From Charina bottae (taxonomy: Eukaryota > Chordata > Lepidosauria > Squamata > Charinaidae): a stretch of 64,000 nt of DNA. A program made the translations under genes and the position numbers. Each line of letters opens with the position of its first letter. Position 1 is the stretch's first letter. The DNA is taken from contig JALMGJ010000011.1 of assembly GCA_023362775.1 (NCBI GenBank), positions 20,324,001-20,388,000 on the forward strand, in the 5' to 3' direction. Of this stretch, positions 32,314 through 44,400 are shown one piece after another. The notes beneath the pieces are model-generated. The model made no database searches and was not told the origin of the DNA. It worked only from the letters and a program-made list of their open reading frames with translations.

Positions 32314-33689
32314 AAAGCTAAAATAGGGCTTCCGGTGGGAATGGTGGACTGAACGGCTGTGCCTGATGGTTCAGTGGGCAAAGCTGACAACGCGGTAACT
32401 TTTTTCGGGCTTAGGCAGGTTTTCCTAAAGCCCAGAAACATTCTCCGAATCAAGGAGAATACCTGGAATCATCCCATCTGTCCTCAGGACGGCTGCTTGC
32501 AGCCAGAAGATCACAAACAGCATTCTGCTTTCGACTGCTAAGAGCCAGCTGGGAGGTGGGGATTTCATCACTTTCCAAGCCTTAAAGGGACACTAAGACC
32601 GGCCACCCCATTTCTAAATCACCAAAAGTATATGTACCCCAAGAGAGGCTTTCTACAGCGAGGAGAAGCTGGTTCTCTTGGTGCTTAACGTTATTTTTGG
32701 GATTACTTTCCTTTAAAAAAAATATTTTAAGTTTTGGATTTCGTTTTCCTTCCAAAGGAAATTCCAAAGATTGAGAGTAAACAATTGTCTACCTGTTATT
32801 ATTTTTGTATTCAATTTGAAGGTATTAGCATTTTCCTACACGTTGAATTGGCTGATTTGAACCTTCAGTTTTCTGTTTTCACTTACGCTTGAGAACTGTC
32901 TGCATATCTCACTTTTACTTATGTAAACACATTCTGGAATCCTTCCATATCTTCGACTTTTGCTGGTTAAGCTCCTAGGGGGCGCCATAATCTATTGTGG
33001 GACATGGAGGATTTCAAACAGATTCTTTCTGACTTTCACCAGGATTTTAAACAGATTTCTTCTGACTTCTATCAAGCTTTTATGCAAGATATCCAGGACA
33101 TTGTGGGAAATATGAGATCTAAAATGTGCAATCAGGTTGGGGATGTGGTGGATGAAATTGAGGAATTTAAGAGTGATAGAAAGGTCTTTTTTAAGACTGA
33201 GATTGGGATTTTTATCGAGATGCTGGATGAAGATTGGATAATGGAGTTGGAGAAATCTAAGGGAGAGAGTGATCTGCAAGCCATAAGTAAAATCTAGCTC
33301 CTGGTGGAATGCCATGAAAAGAATCTGGAATCTATCGAGATGCTGGATGAAGATTGGATAATGGAGTTGGAGAAATCTAAGGGAGAGAGTGATCTGCAAG
33401 CCATAAGTAAAATCGATCTCCTGGTGGAATGCCATGAAAAGAATCTGGAATCTTTGAGGGGGGCAGTTGGGCTGTTTGATTCTTTCAAGAGGAAAGCTCT
33501 GTGCATATTGTTGGGATATGTAACTGCTTTGGTTTATTTTGAAGTGGGATAAAGGTTGAAGAATATTCATCTGGTTTGCTTTAAGGATTTGATTGATGCT
33601 ATTTGCCTTTAAAGATTTGGATTTACTGTTTTGAATTGGCTTTGTTTTTTGGGTTTATTAAGATTAAAATTATTAAAACTGTTGTAATT

Positions 33690-33764
33690 TATTTATTTAT
33701 TTATTTTCTATCCTGCCTTTATTATTTTTATAAATAACTCAAGGCGGCAAACATACTTAATACT
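33690..33764 (-). mobile_element. LINE/SINE 3' tail nested in L1
   Basis: The minus strand reads gccgccttgagttatttata followed by ATAAA-rich repeats, the tail of a CR1/L2-like retroposon. It is the distal part of the SINE that continues at 33866-34036, split by the insertion at 33765. Confidence 0.5.
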
Positions 33765-33865
33765 ATGCTCTTCTCCTCTGAAGATGCCAGCCACAGCTAC
33801 TGGCGAAACGTTAGGAACAAAAACTGCCAGAACACGGCCACACAGCCCGGAAAACCCACAACAAC
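33765..33865 (+). mobile_element. 101-bp hammerhead-bearing insertion, second family
   Basis: Flanking direct repeats catacttaatact (33752-33764) and catacctaatact (33866-33878) match at 12 of 13. The insert carries TCCT, CTGAAGA, a stem GCCAG...CTGGC with a 9-nt loop, then GAAACGTT and AGGA. TCCT and AGGA can pair as stem I. It then reads cagaacacggccacacagcc. Confidence 0.7.
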
Positions 33866-34036
33866 CATACCTAATACTCCTTCCTCCTCCTATTTTCCCC
33901 ACAACAACAACCCTCTGAGGTGAGTTGGGCTGAGAGAGAGTGACTGGCCCAAGGTCACCCAGCCAGTTTTCATGCCTAAGGCAAGACTAGAACTCACAGT
34001 CTCCTGGTTTCTAGCCCAGGACCTTTACCACTAGAA
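33866..34036 (-). mobile_element. CORE/MIR-like tRNA SINE, nested
   Basis: It contains gttgggctgagagagagtga, ctggcccaaggtcacccagc and ctcctggtttctagccca, the body and head of tRNA-SINE family 2 reversed. It interrupts the L1 3' UTR. Confidence 0.55.
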
Positions 34037-34639
34037 TGTTTATCTGGTTTGCTTTAAGGATTTGATTGATGTTATTCCCTTTTAAAGATATGGAATTACT
34101 GTTTTGAATTGTCTTTGTTTTTTGGGTGTATTAAGATTGGGATTATTAAAATTGTTGTACTATTAAGTATAATAGCAGACAAGTTCTGTGCTTTTTAATT
34201 TGATTCTTATTATAGTAGACAGGAATGTATAGAATAGTGGTAGGAAGGGAATAATTAAATATGTTTTATCTTTTGGAGGGTAGAAAGATGTTTAGGAGGT
34301 TTATATGAACTTTTTTTCCTTTATTTTAATATAAGGGGGAGGTGTAACTATACTTAGTGATTTTTATTATGTGTTAGTGGAATGACCTATAGAAATAATG
34401 TGGTGTTTTGGTTTAATATAGAGTAAGAGATTGATTGTGGAAATTTTAGTATATCCTTGCTGTTAAAAGTTGGAAGCCACATCTTTTTGTAAATTTGAAC
34501 AAAAATTCTCTTGTGTTTCCGCACTTTTAGTTTTTTTCTTTCTTTGTAGTTTTTTGTTGTTTTGTAGTTTTTGTTCTTCTCTTGAAACCTAATAAAATTT
34601 ACTATATATAAAAAAAGAAAATAGAAAGCTAAAATAGAT

Positions 34640-35040
34640 TTATGTGCCTTATTATCTCAAAATGTACATTGTGCAAAATGCCAAAACAACAACAACACTC
34701 TTTTGTCATAAAAGTAGATAGGTAAATTATTCTAGCCAAATAAACAAAGAGGCAATCTATAGTTTTCTTTGCATCGTATTTGGGAATGCATATTTAAGGA
34801 GATATTTTTGTCGGAGCTTCAAATCCCTCTAGAACACAGGTTGGCAACCTACAGCCCATGGGCTGGATCTGGCCCACCACCTGAAATCATCCGGCCCATA
34901 GTCCCAAAAAGAAATATCATATCCACTTGGCTTGCAGCGATTCTAAAAAATAATTCAAGTTTGTAATTCTTAGACCTGATGTAGAACTGCACTGTTTTAA
35001 TAAAATGTAATGATTTGGATGATGTAATGAGCCTTTATAT
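34640..35040. other. Intergenic, nothing identified
   Basis: AT-rich sequence without recognised exons or element ends lies between the L1 and a hAT MITE. A short segment near 34845-34910 (ggttggcaacctacagccc...) looks like one end of a decayed hAT element. Confidence 0.3.
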
Positions 35041-35044
35041 AGCT

Positions 35045-35395
35045 CAGAGCTTTCCAAACTGTGTGTCGCGACACAAAAGTGTGTCGCCACACACAGTCTG
35101 GTGTGTCGCCACACAACCCGGAAGCGCTGATCAACATCAGCGCTTCTGGGTTTTCCCGCGGCGACACACCAACCGCAGCACGCAAAAACCCGAAAGCAGC
35201 AGCAGCGCTTCCGGGTTTTTGCGCGCTGCCGCAATGGCGGCACTTCCGGGTTTTCCCGCGGCGACACACCAACCGTGGCGCGCAAAAATCCAAAAGCGGC
35301 AGCAGCGCTTCCGGGTTTTTGCGCGCTGCCGCAACGGCGGCACTTCCGGGTTTTCCCGCAGCGACACACCAACGGGAAAACTTTGGAAAGCCCTG
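35045..35395. mobile_element. CpG-rich hAT MITE (family G) with perfect TSD
   Basis: The ends CAGAGCTTTCCAAAC and TTTGGAAAGCCCTG lie between perfect octamers atatagct (35037-35044, 35396-35403). The internal block of GCGGCGACACACCAAC and CTTCCGGGTTTT is present in three copies, one more than at 17815. Confidence 0.92.
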
Positions 35396-36192
35396 ATATA
35401 GCTATACATATGTGTTTATAGTGCACCTTTGGTTACTGAGGTCTTTTCTTCCTCCCTCCATAAGCATTTCTTTCCCCAACCACAAGGGGCACCCCAAGAC
35501 TCTGCGGAGCATGCCCTCCTTTTCCCTTTGGCCGCACCCCCCTTTTTTCCCCTAAAGAAAGAAACACATCTTTATGGTTCGTCCCAAGAGCCAGTGTATT
35601 AGCCCAAGAGAGAGTAATGCAGGCATGGCCATTGGCTCCTTTGCAGAAGAAGGTTGCTGACCCCTGCTCTACCAACGCAAACAGTGCTCAGGAGCTCACA
35701 GCAGAAGAATCAAGGCTTTTATTGCAGATACTAGATGCCCTAATAACAAAAAAGATCAGCTGCTACAAAATCAAGCGCTCTATTTATAACAGGCCTGTAG
35801 CTGAAATCTTCGTGCTTCTTTCTTCTGCCCTTACATGGTAACAGACTTTCCATTGCTTGTTTCTTGGCCTTGGATGGGGTTTGGATAATGGTTCTGTCCA
35901 GTGCCAGCTCAAGGGGATATGGTGCCCCCAGGCTACATTGACTGATGGCGCCACCTCCCATTGCTGCAAAGATTTGCATCTTTAGAAGGATTTGGAAGGA
36001 AGGGTGGTGTTGGCGCCCCGAGCTTCGACACCTAGACCAGTGCCTGCTTAGCCAGTCTAAAGCTGGCCTTGGTCATGCCTGGCCTCAAACTCTTTTGCTT
36101 CCAGCTTCGCGGGCTTCAGCCCTCACAGGTTTAAACAGATTTAAACCCTGTGTCTAGATATACCAATCAAAAGGCGAGGCTAAGATCTAGCA

Positions 36193-36257
36193 CAGTGTTT
36201 CTCAACCTCCGCAACTTTTAAGATGTGTGGACTTCGACTCCCAGAATTCCCCAGCCA
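36193..36257. mobile_element. Half of a palindromic hAT MITE
   Basis: Only the left arm (cagtgtttctcaacc...cagaattccccagcc) is present. Confidence 0.6.
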
Positions 36258-36681
36258 TGTTAACCACGAGGGAGGGAGGATCACCAGTGCCTTCATTCAT
36301 TAGGCGAGTGACCTGCTTGTTGCAGATGGCTCCAGCACCTTTCCTGAGCTATGATAGGACAATTAGGCAATAGGCGAGTGCACTCCAGCAGGACTGGTGC
36401 CATAGAGAAGTCTCAGAGGTAGATCTTGAGCCCTTTCCATGGGCTTCCTCCCCAGGGAGTGATGCAGCTGCTCTGTCCATGGACTCTAATTTTTCTTAAT
36501 CTTTATGTGCTATGCTCTACAATGATAGTTGTGATGAGCATGGGTCCATGCCTATAGGGGTGTCATGGTGGCAGCAGCAACAGTAGGCGTCACTGCCTGT
36601 GTCACTGTGTCACACTTTTGGATTGGGGTGGTGTGGCATCTTATTTGGCCCCAATGGTTATTCTTTAGGCATCTCCTATGG

Positions 36682-37146
36682 CAGCGGTCCCCAACCTTTT
36701 TGGCACCAGGGACCGGTTTCGTGGAAGACAATTTTTCCACGGACCAGGGGTGGGGGATGGTTTCGGGATGATTCAAGCGCATTACATTTATTGTGCACTT
36801 TATGAGACAAGTGCGCAGTGCGGGAAAGAGGCGCGGACAGAAGTGGTAAATAAAATAACGGGCGGGCCACGCTCAGACTAAAATAAGTGTCGGATTCTGA
36901 CTTCTCATAAGGAGCGCGCAACCTAGATCCCTCGCATGCGCAGTTTACAGTAGGGTTCGTGCTTCTTTGAGAATCTAATGCCGCCGCTGATCTGACAGGA
37001 GGCGGAGCTCAGGCGGTAATGCGAGCGGCTGTAAATACAGATGAAGCTTCGCTCGCTCGCCCACCGCTCACCTCCTGCTGTGTGGCCCGGTTCCTAACAG
37101 GCCACGGACTGGTACTGGTCCGTGGCCTGTGGGTTGGGGACCCCTG
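36682..37146. mobile_element. hAT element with perfect TSD (family Q)
   Basis: The ends CAGCGGTCCCCAACC and GGTTGGGGACCCCTG lie between perfect octamers tcctatgg (36674-36681, 37147-37154). The interior includes gcgcaacctagatccctcgc, atgccgccgctgatctgaca and ggaggcggagctcaggcgg. It shares its termini with the element at 30601. The sequence is strikingly like a hAT family I recall from mammalian genomes. Confidence 0.9.
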
Positions 37147-37561
37147 TCCTATGGGATAAGTGTAGTATAGTAGCATTTTCCTGATGTCCTCCAGATGTCT
37201 GAACTCCAGTTCCCAGAATTTCTAGCCAATGTGGAATCCTAGAAGTTGATTCAACTTGTCTGAAGGATGTTAGATGAAGTATAAGACTATAAGATCTCCC
37301 TGCCATATGAGCCCTCAATTTCCCATAATTGTGTTCAGCATGATACTATTCTAACAACTCACTTGAGAAACTTGGAACCATTTATCTCCTCTGTCATTTC
37401 ACCGTCTGGCAGCAGAAGAGATGGGACAGCGGGGTTTTCAGTTCACTTGCGTTTCCCTTTCCTCCCCTCCTCCTCTCTCTTTGATGTTATATTTTTAGAT
37501 CGCAAGCGTGAAGGGGTCTCCTTTTTTAAAATCAGTGTATAGCATTTAAAACTCTTCAGAT

Positions 37562-37870
37562 TAGGGTTTCTCAACCAGGGTTCCGTGGAGTCCTAGGGTT
37601 CCGCGAGAGGTCACTAGGGGTTCCTTGGGAGATCACGATTTATTTAAAAAATTATTTCAAATTCGGGCAACTTCACATTAAAGTGGTAAGTTTCATTCTT
37701 TATTTTTAGTTTAAGAACACTGTTAATGCATATATACAGGCCTGCACATGAAACAAATATAATAAGTTTGTAACTTCTGGCCTATATTTGAGCCTGCATG
37801 TGCAGGGGTTCCCCGAGGCCTGAAAAATATTTCAAGGGTTCCTCCAGGGTCAAAAGGTTGAGAAAGGCTG
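37562..37870. mobile_element. hAT MITE (family R), second copy
   Basis: It is colinear with 23270-23576 over its whole length. Flanks cttcagat and ctttagat match at 7 of 8. Confidence 0.8.
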
Positions 37871-38214
37871 CTTTAGATGTTGAAACATTAAATAGTAAAA
37901 AACAGTAGTAGCCATAGAAATAATACAACAAATGGCATCAGGAATCCTCCAGCTGCTAGCATCAAAAGGCCCAAGTATTATGCAGCAGAGCATTCATAGT
38001 CTAGCCAAATGGAAAGCTATTTTACAACTCATTTTTTCCTAATGGAATAAAAACTGTCCTGCTGAATGCAAATGGACATTAACAGTTGGGCTTTATCATA
38101 TGCTTATTTTTCCTTGGATAAATACTGTAGCAAGTTACTGCAGCATTACATTAAGATAATCTAAGCTGCTTTAAAAATGCAGGTATGGTTTTGTCTACCA
38201 GGAATGCTGTAGAC

Positions 38215-38341
38215 CTGAGTTTCTCAACCTTGGCAACTTTAAGACGTGTAGACTTCAAGTCCCTGAATTCCCCAGCCAGCCTGGGGAATTCAGGGAGTTG
38301 AAGTCCCCACGTCTTAAAGTTGCCCAGGTTGAGAAACACTG
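38215..38341. mobile_element. Short palindromic hAT MITE
   Basis: Hairpin arms run from tttctcaaccttggcaac to gttgcccaggttgagaaac, about 127 bp. Flanking octamers are diverged (tgtagacc/ctttagac region). Confidence 0.7.
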
Positions 38342-38504
38342 CTTTAGACAAAGAGGTCTCTTGCTCTCTTTTGTGAGAAATTTTTTCTGCTGCCTTGGAT
38401 AAAGCCTCCAAATGCAGTTCCTGAGCAAACAAGAGGATGATCAAGATCAGAATAGTAATAGCAGTAGTAGTACCAGCAACAGCAGGAATAAAAATAACAA
38501 TAGC

Positions 38505-38510
38505 TTTATT
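38505..38510 (-). terminator. Possible poly(A) signal of JIP-family gene
   Basis: AATAAA on the minus strand about 1 kb downstream of the JIP-family stop codon would give a roughly 1-kb 3' UTR (38.5-39.5 kb). Other signals cannot be excluded. Confidence 0.35.
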
Positions 38511-39527
38511 GAGAAACCATCCCACAAAGATAGATGCTGAGTTCCTTCCAAGGACTCAATCCCTGGCAAGTTAAATAAACATCATACAGCAACCCTGAGA
38601 AATTAAACCACGGTGGTGTCCTGAAGCAAATGCATCATTCCAGAGTTCCAGGCAGGATTTGGTTAACTCCAAGAGAAGAACTGACCAATCCCTGTTGTGA
38701 TTGCAGAGCAAAGACAAGGAAGCTCCCCCTTGAGGTCTCTTTGAGTAATGCATCAGTTCTGCTCCTGAAGGTTCAAACTCACTAGAACAAGAAAAGCATC
38801 TGGCAATCACAGTCAAGTGGGGGAGCCAGAAATGAAGGACAGGCCTTTGCTTCAACCAATGGGGGTGCTGCTTCTCTTCCAGATCATTTTCCAGCTTCCT
38901 GGTTTTTGGCATTTGGGGCTCCAATCATTTTGATGCCCTGCCTTCAATCAGAACCGCAACTGGGGTCTGTGTCACTCAGGGCAAACATGGATTCCGCACC
39001 CCTCCCCCATGGGTTGGTGAGGGAGGTGTTGTCATTTTGGTGCCCCCCCCAGCGCAGCCCCCTGGTTGCTCCCCCCAGTTGCGGCCCTGCCTTCAATTCC
39101 CATTGGTACTAGACAATTCATGGCTCTCAGCTCCCAAGCATCTGTCCAGCAAGAGGTATGTTGTTATTCTTTACAGAGGGTGGCATGAGCAAAAATAGCA
39201 GGATTTGAAGGGGCTCAGTCTACATTCAAACGTCTATATAGCCCAACACATCATTCCAGTGTGGAAGCATGGAAACGATGATATAAAGCAAAGGGGGGAT
39301 CAGAGGAGGCACCCGATGCAGTCGGGTTCACCAAACAGATCCCAGTCCTCCACTGGCTTTTTCCCATCACCGGTCTCAAAATGTAAAATCCCTGCAAACC
39401 CTAGAGAGGGGTAACCTGAGCGAGGGAAGAGAACAGGAAACCATGACGGGAAGGCAATGCCAACATCTGGCAGCTCTGCCATTCCCTCCCAGGCGACGTC
39501 CCAAGTGCTGCGCCCATTGTCATCAGC

Positions 39528-39628
39528 TCAGGCCTGCACCTGCCAGACAATGAGGTGGCTCCGCTCCGCTCGACGGAGGCGTGGGTTCGGGTGCAGCAGG
39601 TCACCATAGTGCTGATCTGTGTTGTCTC
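39528..39628 (-). CDS. JIP-family terminal exon
   Basis: Acceptor TCCTCCACGTCCAG, then 32 codons containing [13 protein letters not shown], which is the conserved family C-terminus, and TGA at 39530-39528. Confidence 0.9.
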
Positions 39629-41405
39629 CTGGACGTGGAGGAGAACAATGGCCAGGTGAGAAGAGATCAGGTCTACCCCAAGCATAACCAAGAAGGACGC
39701 TTCTTTGTAAAGAAATCCCAATCCTGTTTCCTCCCCAGACGAGTCAACGGCTGGATTACAATTCCCCAGGATCTCCTGCCATTGGCCAGGGTGGCTGGGG
39801 TTGAAACTGAGCCACCCCTGGATCACTGGAACTTCTCCATCCCTGCTTACCTATCCGGAGATTGATATACCCTTCCCCGCCACTTAGCACCAAGCTGCGT
39901 GGCTGGCTCGGTTTCTCTCGGCTGTGTGGATCCTTGAGGTTTTCTGAAGCTGATGTATCCACATATCCTAGAATAATGAAATGCAATCAGAGCTATATGT
40001 ATCCCAAAAGCACCAGGACTGAGATTATGATGATGATGATAGTGATGATGATTTCCAGGCCTGTTCTGGATAGGAATAGAAAATGACACCCATCTTCCTT
40101 CCTTCCCTCAGTATCACACCTGGTGCTTAGAACAAATCTCCTCTCCCATCAGCAGATATTTGGACTGGCCTCGTCTTTTTTCTTCGAGAGGTCAGTCCAG
40201 TGTGATCACCCCGAAAGTCACAAAATTCTGCCCCATTGCAGTTGCAAATAGAAGAGGGTGGATTTGACAAGAATGGCTTCTGATCCAACTCTAGGCATTC
40301 CTGTTTGATTAGACTCGCCCGGATAGACCCTCCCTTTCCCATTCTCCTTTCTCTTCCAGCCATTTTTACTATTTCTTTATCTGTTGTTTTCTCTCTTTAT
40401 ATGATCTAGAGTAGCTATTTCTTTCTTTTTTAAAAAAATTGTCTTCTTGCTCTATGATGGGATAGATTGTCTTTTGGTCTACAACCAACCAACCAACCAA
40501 CCAACCAACCAACCAACCAACCAACCAACCAACCAAATAAATAAGGCACCTACTTGCCTTGTATTTTAAGAGCTCTGGCTAACGTATTTTATTCTCCTAT
40601 GTGTTTTAATGAGTTGCATTTTAGGGAATGAGGGGAGGTAAAACTTAAACTGGAAATGAATTGTTTCACCTACCCATTCTAATTGTTATTTAGGTTAGGT
40701 GTTTTATTGATTTTAGCTCTTTTATTGCTTTTTTTTTAAACTTGTATTCTGAATAACCCTGGAATAAAAGCTAATGAAGGCAGTATATCAAAACTGTTTT
40801 GTAAATAAGGCCATTAAACATTATTAGCCAGAAAAATATATATTATTAGCTTGCATTTTCACAAGGCCACAGGGGAGGGTGACCTTCTCTGCAACCAAGA
40901 TGGAAATGCAGGCTATTCACCATGAGGCAGGTTAAACTTCTTCCAAACAGGATGGCAAAGAAAGGATAAACTGCCCACTAATTAACCTATATGGACTTTC
41001 TGGTTGCCTCTGCCAGTCTGGGAATTTGTTATATATGTGGCCCCAGATGTGCCCAAAATAAACAAACAAAGTAAACAGTCCACACACACAAAAAAGCAAA
41101 TTTAGAAAAGCTGCAGTTCAGGATCCTATTTCCTGCTGCCCCACCCATGAATCAGAATTATAGAAAATCAGGATGCAACCCTTATACAATGGTACAAAAG
41201 CCAGTTTCTCTTGGCCCAGAATCTTCACCCTTTGCTAATGCTGATTAAAGACACAGTCTGCTGTCATGCAATGCAAGACATTATATTAGCCGACCACTGA
41301 AGTTTCATGCAGTTCATTTAAAACATAGCTACTATTTTAAAGGCTCTGCCCAATTTTGGGGGGATATACTATGTGTGTGTGTGTATTTATGTGTGTGTGT
41401 GTGTT

Positions 41406-41447
<42 letters not shown>

Positions 41448-44400
41448 CACTGTATATATAGTTGCTTGCGAAATGGGCGGTACAGAAATGTGAGAAATAA
41501 ATAAATAAATAAATAAATAAATAAATAGTTGATTTAAACTTTAAAAATACATTACAGGTAGTTCTCACTTAACAACCATTCATTTAGTGATGATTTGGAC
41601 TTACGACAGTGCTGAAAAACCAACTTACGACTGGTCCTCACACTTACAACCATTTCAGCGTCCCCACCGTCACGTGATCACAATTTGGGCGCTTGGCAAC
41701 TGGTTCGCATTTATGACCGTTGCAGCGTCCTGTGGTCATGAGATCACCATTTTCAACCTTCCCAGCCAGCTTCTGGCAAGCAAAACCAATGGGGAACTGT
41801 ATGATTCGCTTAATAACCACTTGGTTCGCTTAATGCCCATGGTGATTCGCTTAACGACTGCCGCAAAAAAGTTCGTAAAATCGGGTTGGATTCGCTTAAT
41901 GACTACTTTGGTTAGCAACCGAAATTCTGGTCCCAATTGTGGTTGTTAAGCGAGGACTGCCTGTAATCCAATCTCACCCAATCTGGCATTTTCTGCCTAT
42001 AGTTGGTCCCAAACTCTAAAAATTCCCAGCCAAGATGCTCAAATGAATGCCTTGTTTTTCACAGCCCCCACTTTCTTCCTCCTTCTCTGTTGTTTCTCCC
42101 ATGCCAGGAAAATCTGGAAACATCTCAGGGAAGAAACCTGTCATACTCTGCTAAAGTGCCACGCGCATGGCTAGCCCTTCCTGGCCCAGAATTCATCCTC
42201 CAAAAAAAATCAAGAAATGGATTTCCAGTGTTTCTTGCGGACTACCTGGGACAGAGACAAAGAAACGGACAGCATCGCGGTGCCCGTGGTAGCTGATCTG
42301 GGCTTGCTCCATAGCACAATAGGGGATACCAGCAGAGGCAGAAGTCTTCGAGCTTTCAGAAAATTCTGTAGAGAAACAGGAAAAACCATCACAGAACTAA
42401 GTGGCACAGCTATGAACTTTCTCACAACCAGAGGAACACGTATTTGCTTACCAGAGACAAAAGGCACAGATATAATGGTGCCACCGGATGTGCCAACCCA
42501 CAGCCGCTTTCCAAAAGCACCAAGTGCTGAGACGTTCAAGGCTAAGCTAATGCTGTTGGGCCCTGGAGGATGGGGAAGAGGAAGCAAGGGTGAGCTGGTA
42601 GATATGCTTTCCCCAACCTGGGCTTTGCGGATGAGTTGAGGCACATCTTCCCCAAAAGCCGTCATGACTGGGAATTCTGGAAGTTGTGCACCAACGTCGT
42701 AACAAGAGCCGCCACCACCACCATCATCGTCTAAATTTATATGCCACCTGACTCTGGGCATCTCATACCAGAACTCCTGTCTAGGTCCACACATGATTTA
42801 TGAAAAGAATGAGACTAGGCAACCTGTGTCTCTCCAAGCATTGCTGGATTACAATTTCCAGCAGCCCCAGACAATTTGGGCCATGGGAAGAGATGCTGGG
42901 AGCTGTCCTCCTGCGATATCCGAAGGACCTAATCCTGCTCTGGGAGTTCTGCCTACAATGCACGATCTGAGGAACGGCAGTCCACAATAGCCCCGGAGCT
43001 TTCTATAAAAACTTCTAACCCTTCAAGAACCCTCCAGTCCTGCATATTCTCCCAGTCACCAGGGCAGCTTGCAGACCACGTCCTGCCGTGCCCACTCCTT
43101 CCCGCCCTCTGCAGTAGCCACTACCCGGCCTCTTGGTGCCCGCTGGCACCTGCCGCTCACCAAGCATGCGGCTGATGAAGGGGCCCAGCTCCACTTCCTG
43201 CAGCGGCTGTCCTGTCTCCGCGTGGAGAAGACGCAGTGTGGTCTCCAGACGGACCGAAACCCAGATGCCGCCACCGGCTGCCGCCATGTGCCGGACATGG
43301 CTTTCGGGGTGCGAAGTCACTTCAAAGTACCGCTGAGGGGAAGGAAAAGAAGTTGGTGGCAGGGAACGAGGTTCCAGTGACAGGCACGCCAATTTTCTCT
43401 GGCACGGGTGCAGGGAACCCATGGCCTGCCGGCTGGGTGTGGGCCCTTTGGTATCACTCTTGGAATTCAGGGGAAAATGCCAAATTTCTGAGGTACAATT
43501 TTACAGCAAAACGTCTTCCTAGCGTTTGTCCCACTGGACTGCAGGCTCTGCTTGTCTGTGTTTTGCTTGTCTGGATCACACAGCGGCGACATCAATGCAC
43601 AATGCAACGAGGGGAGTTCCTTCAGCCAGCCTGTTGCAGCACTGGATGCTGTTTTGGGGCTGAGAGTGACCGGCCTGATGTCATGCATCTCCCAGAATTC
43701 CCCTGTCCACACATCTTAAAGTTGCCAAGGTTGAGAAACACTGACCTAAATGATCCTTTTCAACTCCAGGATTCTATCTGGCTCACAGCTGGCTAAAAGA
43801 ACAATCACAACATTGGAAAGACAAATCTACATGTATTTTGCAGCAATGTTTACAGGTAGTCCTCGACTTACGACCACAACTGGGACCGGAACTTCCACTG
43901 CTAAGCGAGGCAGTTGTTAAGTGAGTCACACCCAATTTTACGACCTTTTTTGCTGTGGTCATTAAGTGAATCATTGTGGTTGTTCAGTGAATCATGTGGT
44001 TGTTAAACGAATCCGGCTTCCCCCATTTACTTTGCTTGTCAGAAGCCGGCTGGGAAGGTCACAAATGGTGATTATATGACCCCAGGATGCTGCAACCATC
44101 GTAAATACATGCCGGTTGCCTGAATTTTGATCACGTGACTGTAGGGATGCTGCAATGGTTGTTAAGTGCGAAGACCGGTCGTAAGTCACTTTTTTCAGTG
44201 CCGTCGTAACTTCGAACGGTCACTAAACGAATGGTCGTAAGTCAAGGACTACCTGTATATGAGTTGGGGATGGGTTGTTTGTCAATATTTGTCAACTTCT
44301 GAACTAGATTTTTTTTTCTGACGAAGCAAAAGGAAGACTTTCAAGCAATATGGTCGATTTAGTTATAACATAATTTTCTAGGGCATTATTAAAGAGAGAC

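Larger units (their letters stand above)
32327..34624 (+). mobile_element. L1 LINE with 5' and 3' ends, body deleted
   Basis: A 13-bp duplication (aaagctaaaatag) lies at 32314-32326 and 34625-34637. The element begins GGCTTCCGGTGGGAATGG (5' UTR-like). It has an ORF1-like acidic region from 32995 and ends with a poly(A)-signal region (cctaataaaatttac) and A-rich tail. ORF2 is absent. A perfect 120-bp tandem duplication lies within ORF1 (33216-33335, 33336-33455; the first copy ends in an in-frame stop). Younger elements are nested at 33690-34036. Confidence 0.7.
39970..42245. other. Intron of JIP-family gene
   Basis: A 2.3-kb intron contains a CCAA tetranucleotide run, TG and AAAT microsatellites and a Tc1/mariner-like MITE. 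No further exon is needed to connect its flanking exons in frame. Confidence 0.7.

Noticed and set aside
34917..35426. 169-aa frame, and similar ones at 17701-18120, 45756-46129, 47802-48280 and 60898-61567
   Set aside because: All are within CpG-rich hAT MITE copies with terminal repeats and duplications.
30301..39527. IL11 or TMEM190, expected beside GARIN5B from human gene order
   Set aside because: No peptide resembling either was found on either strand.
42210..42794. 194-aa single open frame
   Set aside because: It covers one real exon in its frame (42452-42562), intron, and another exon (42246-42365) that is read in a different frame. It is not a single coding block.
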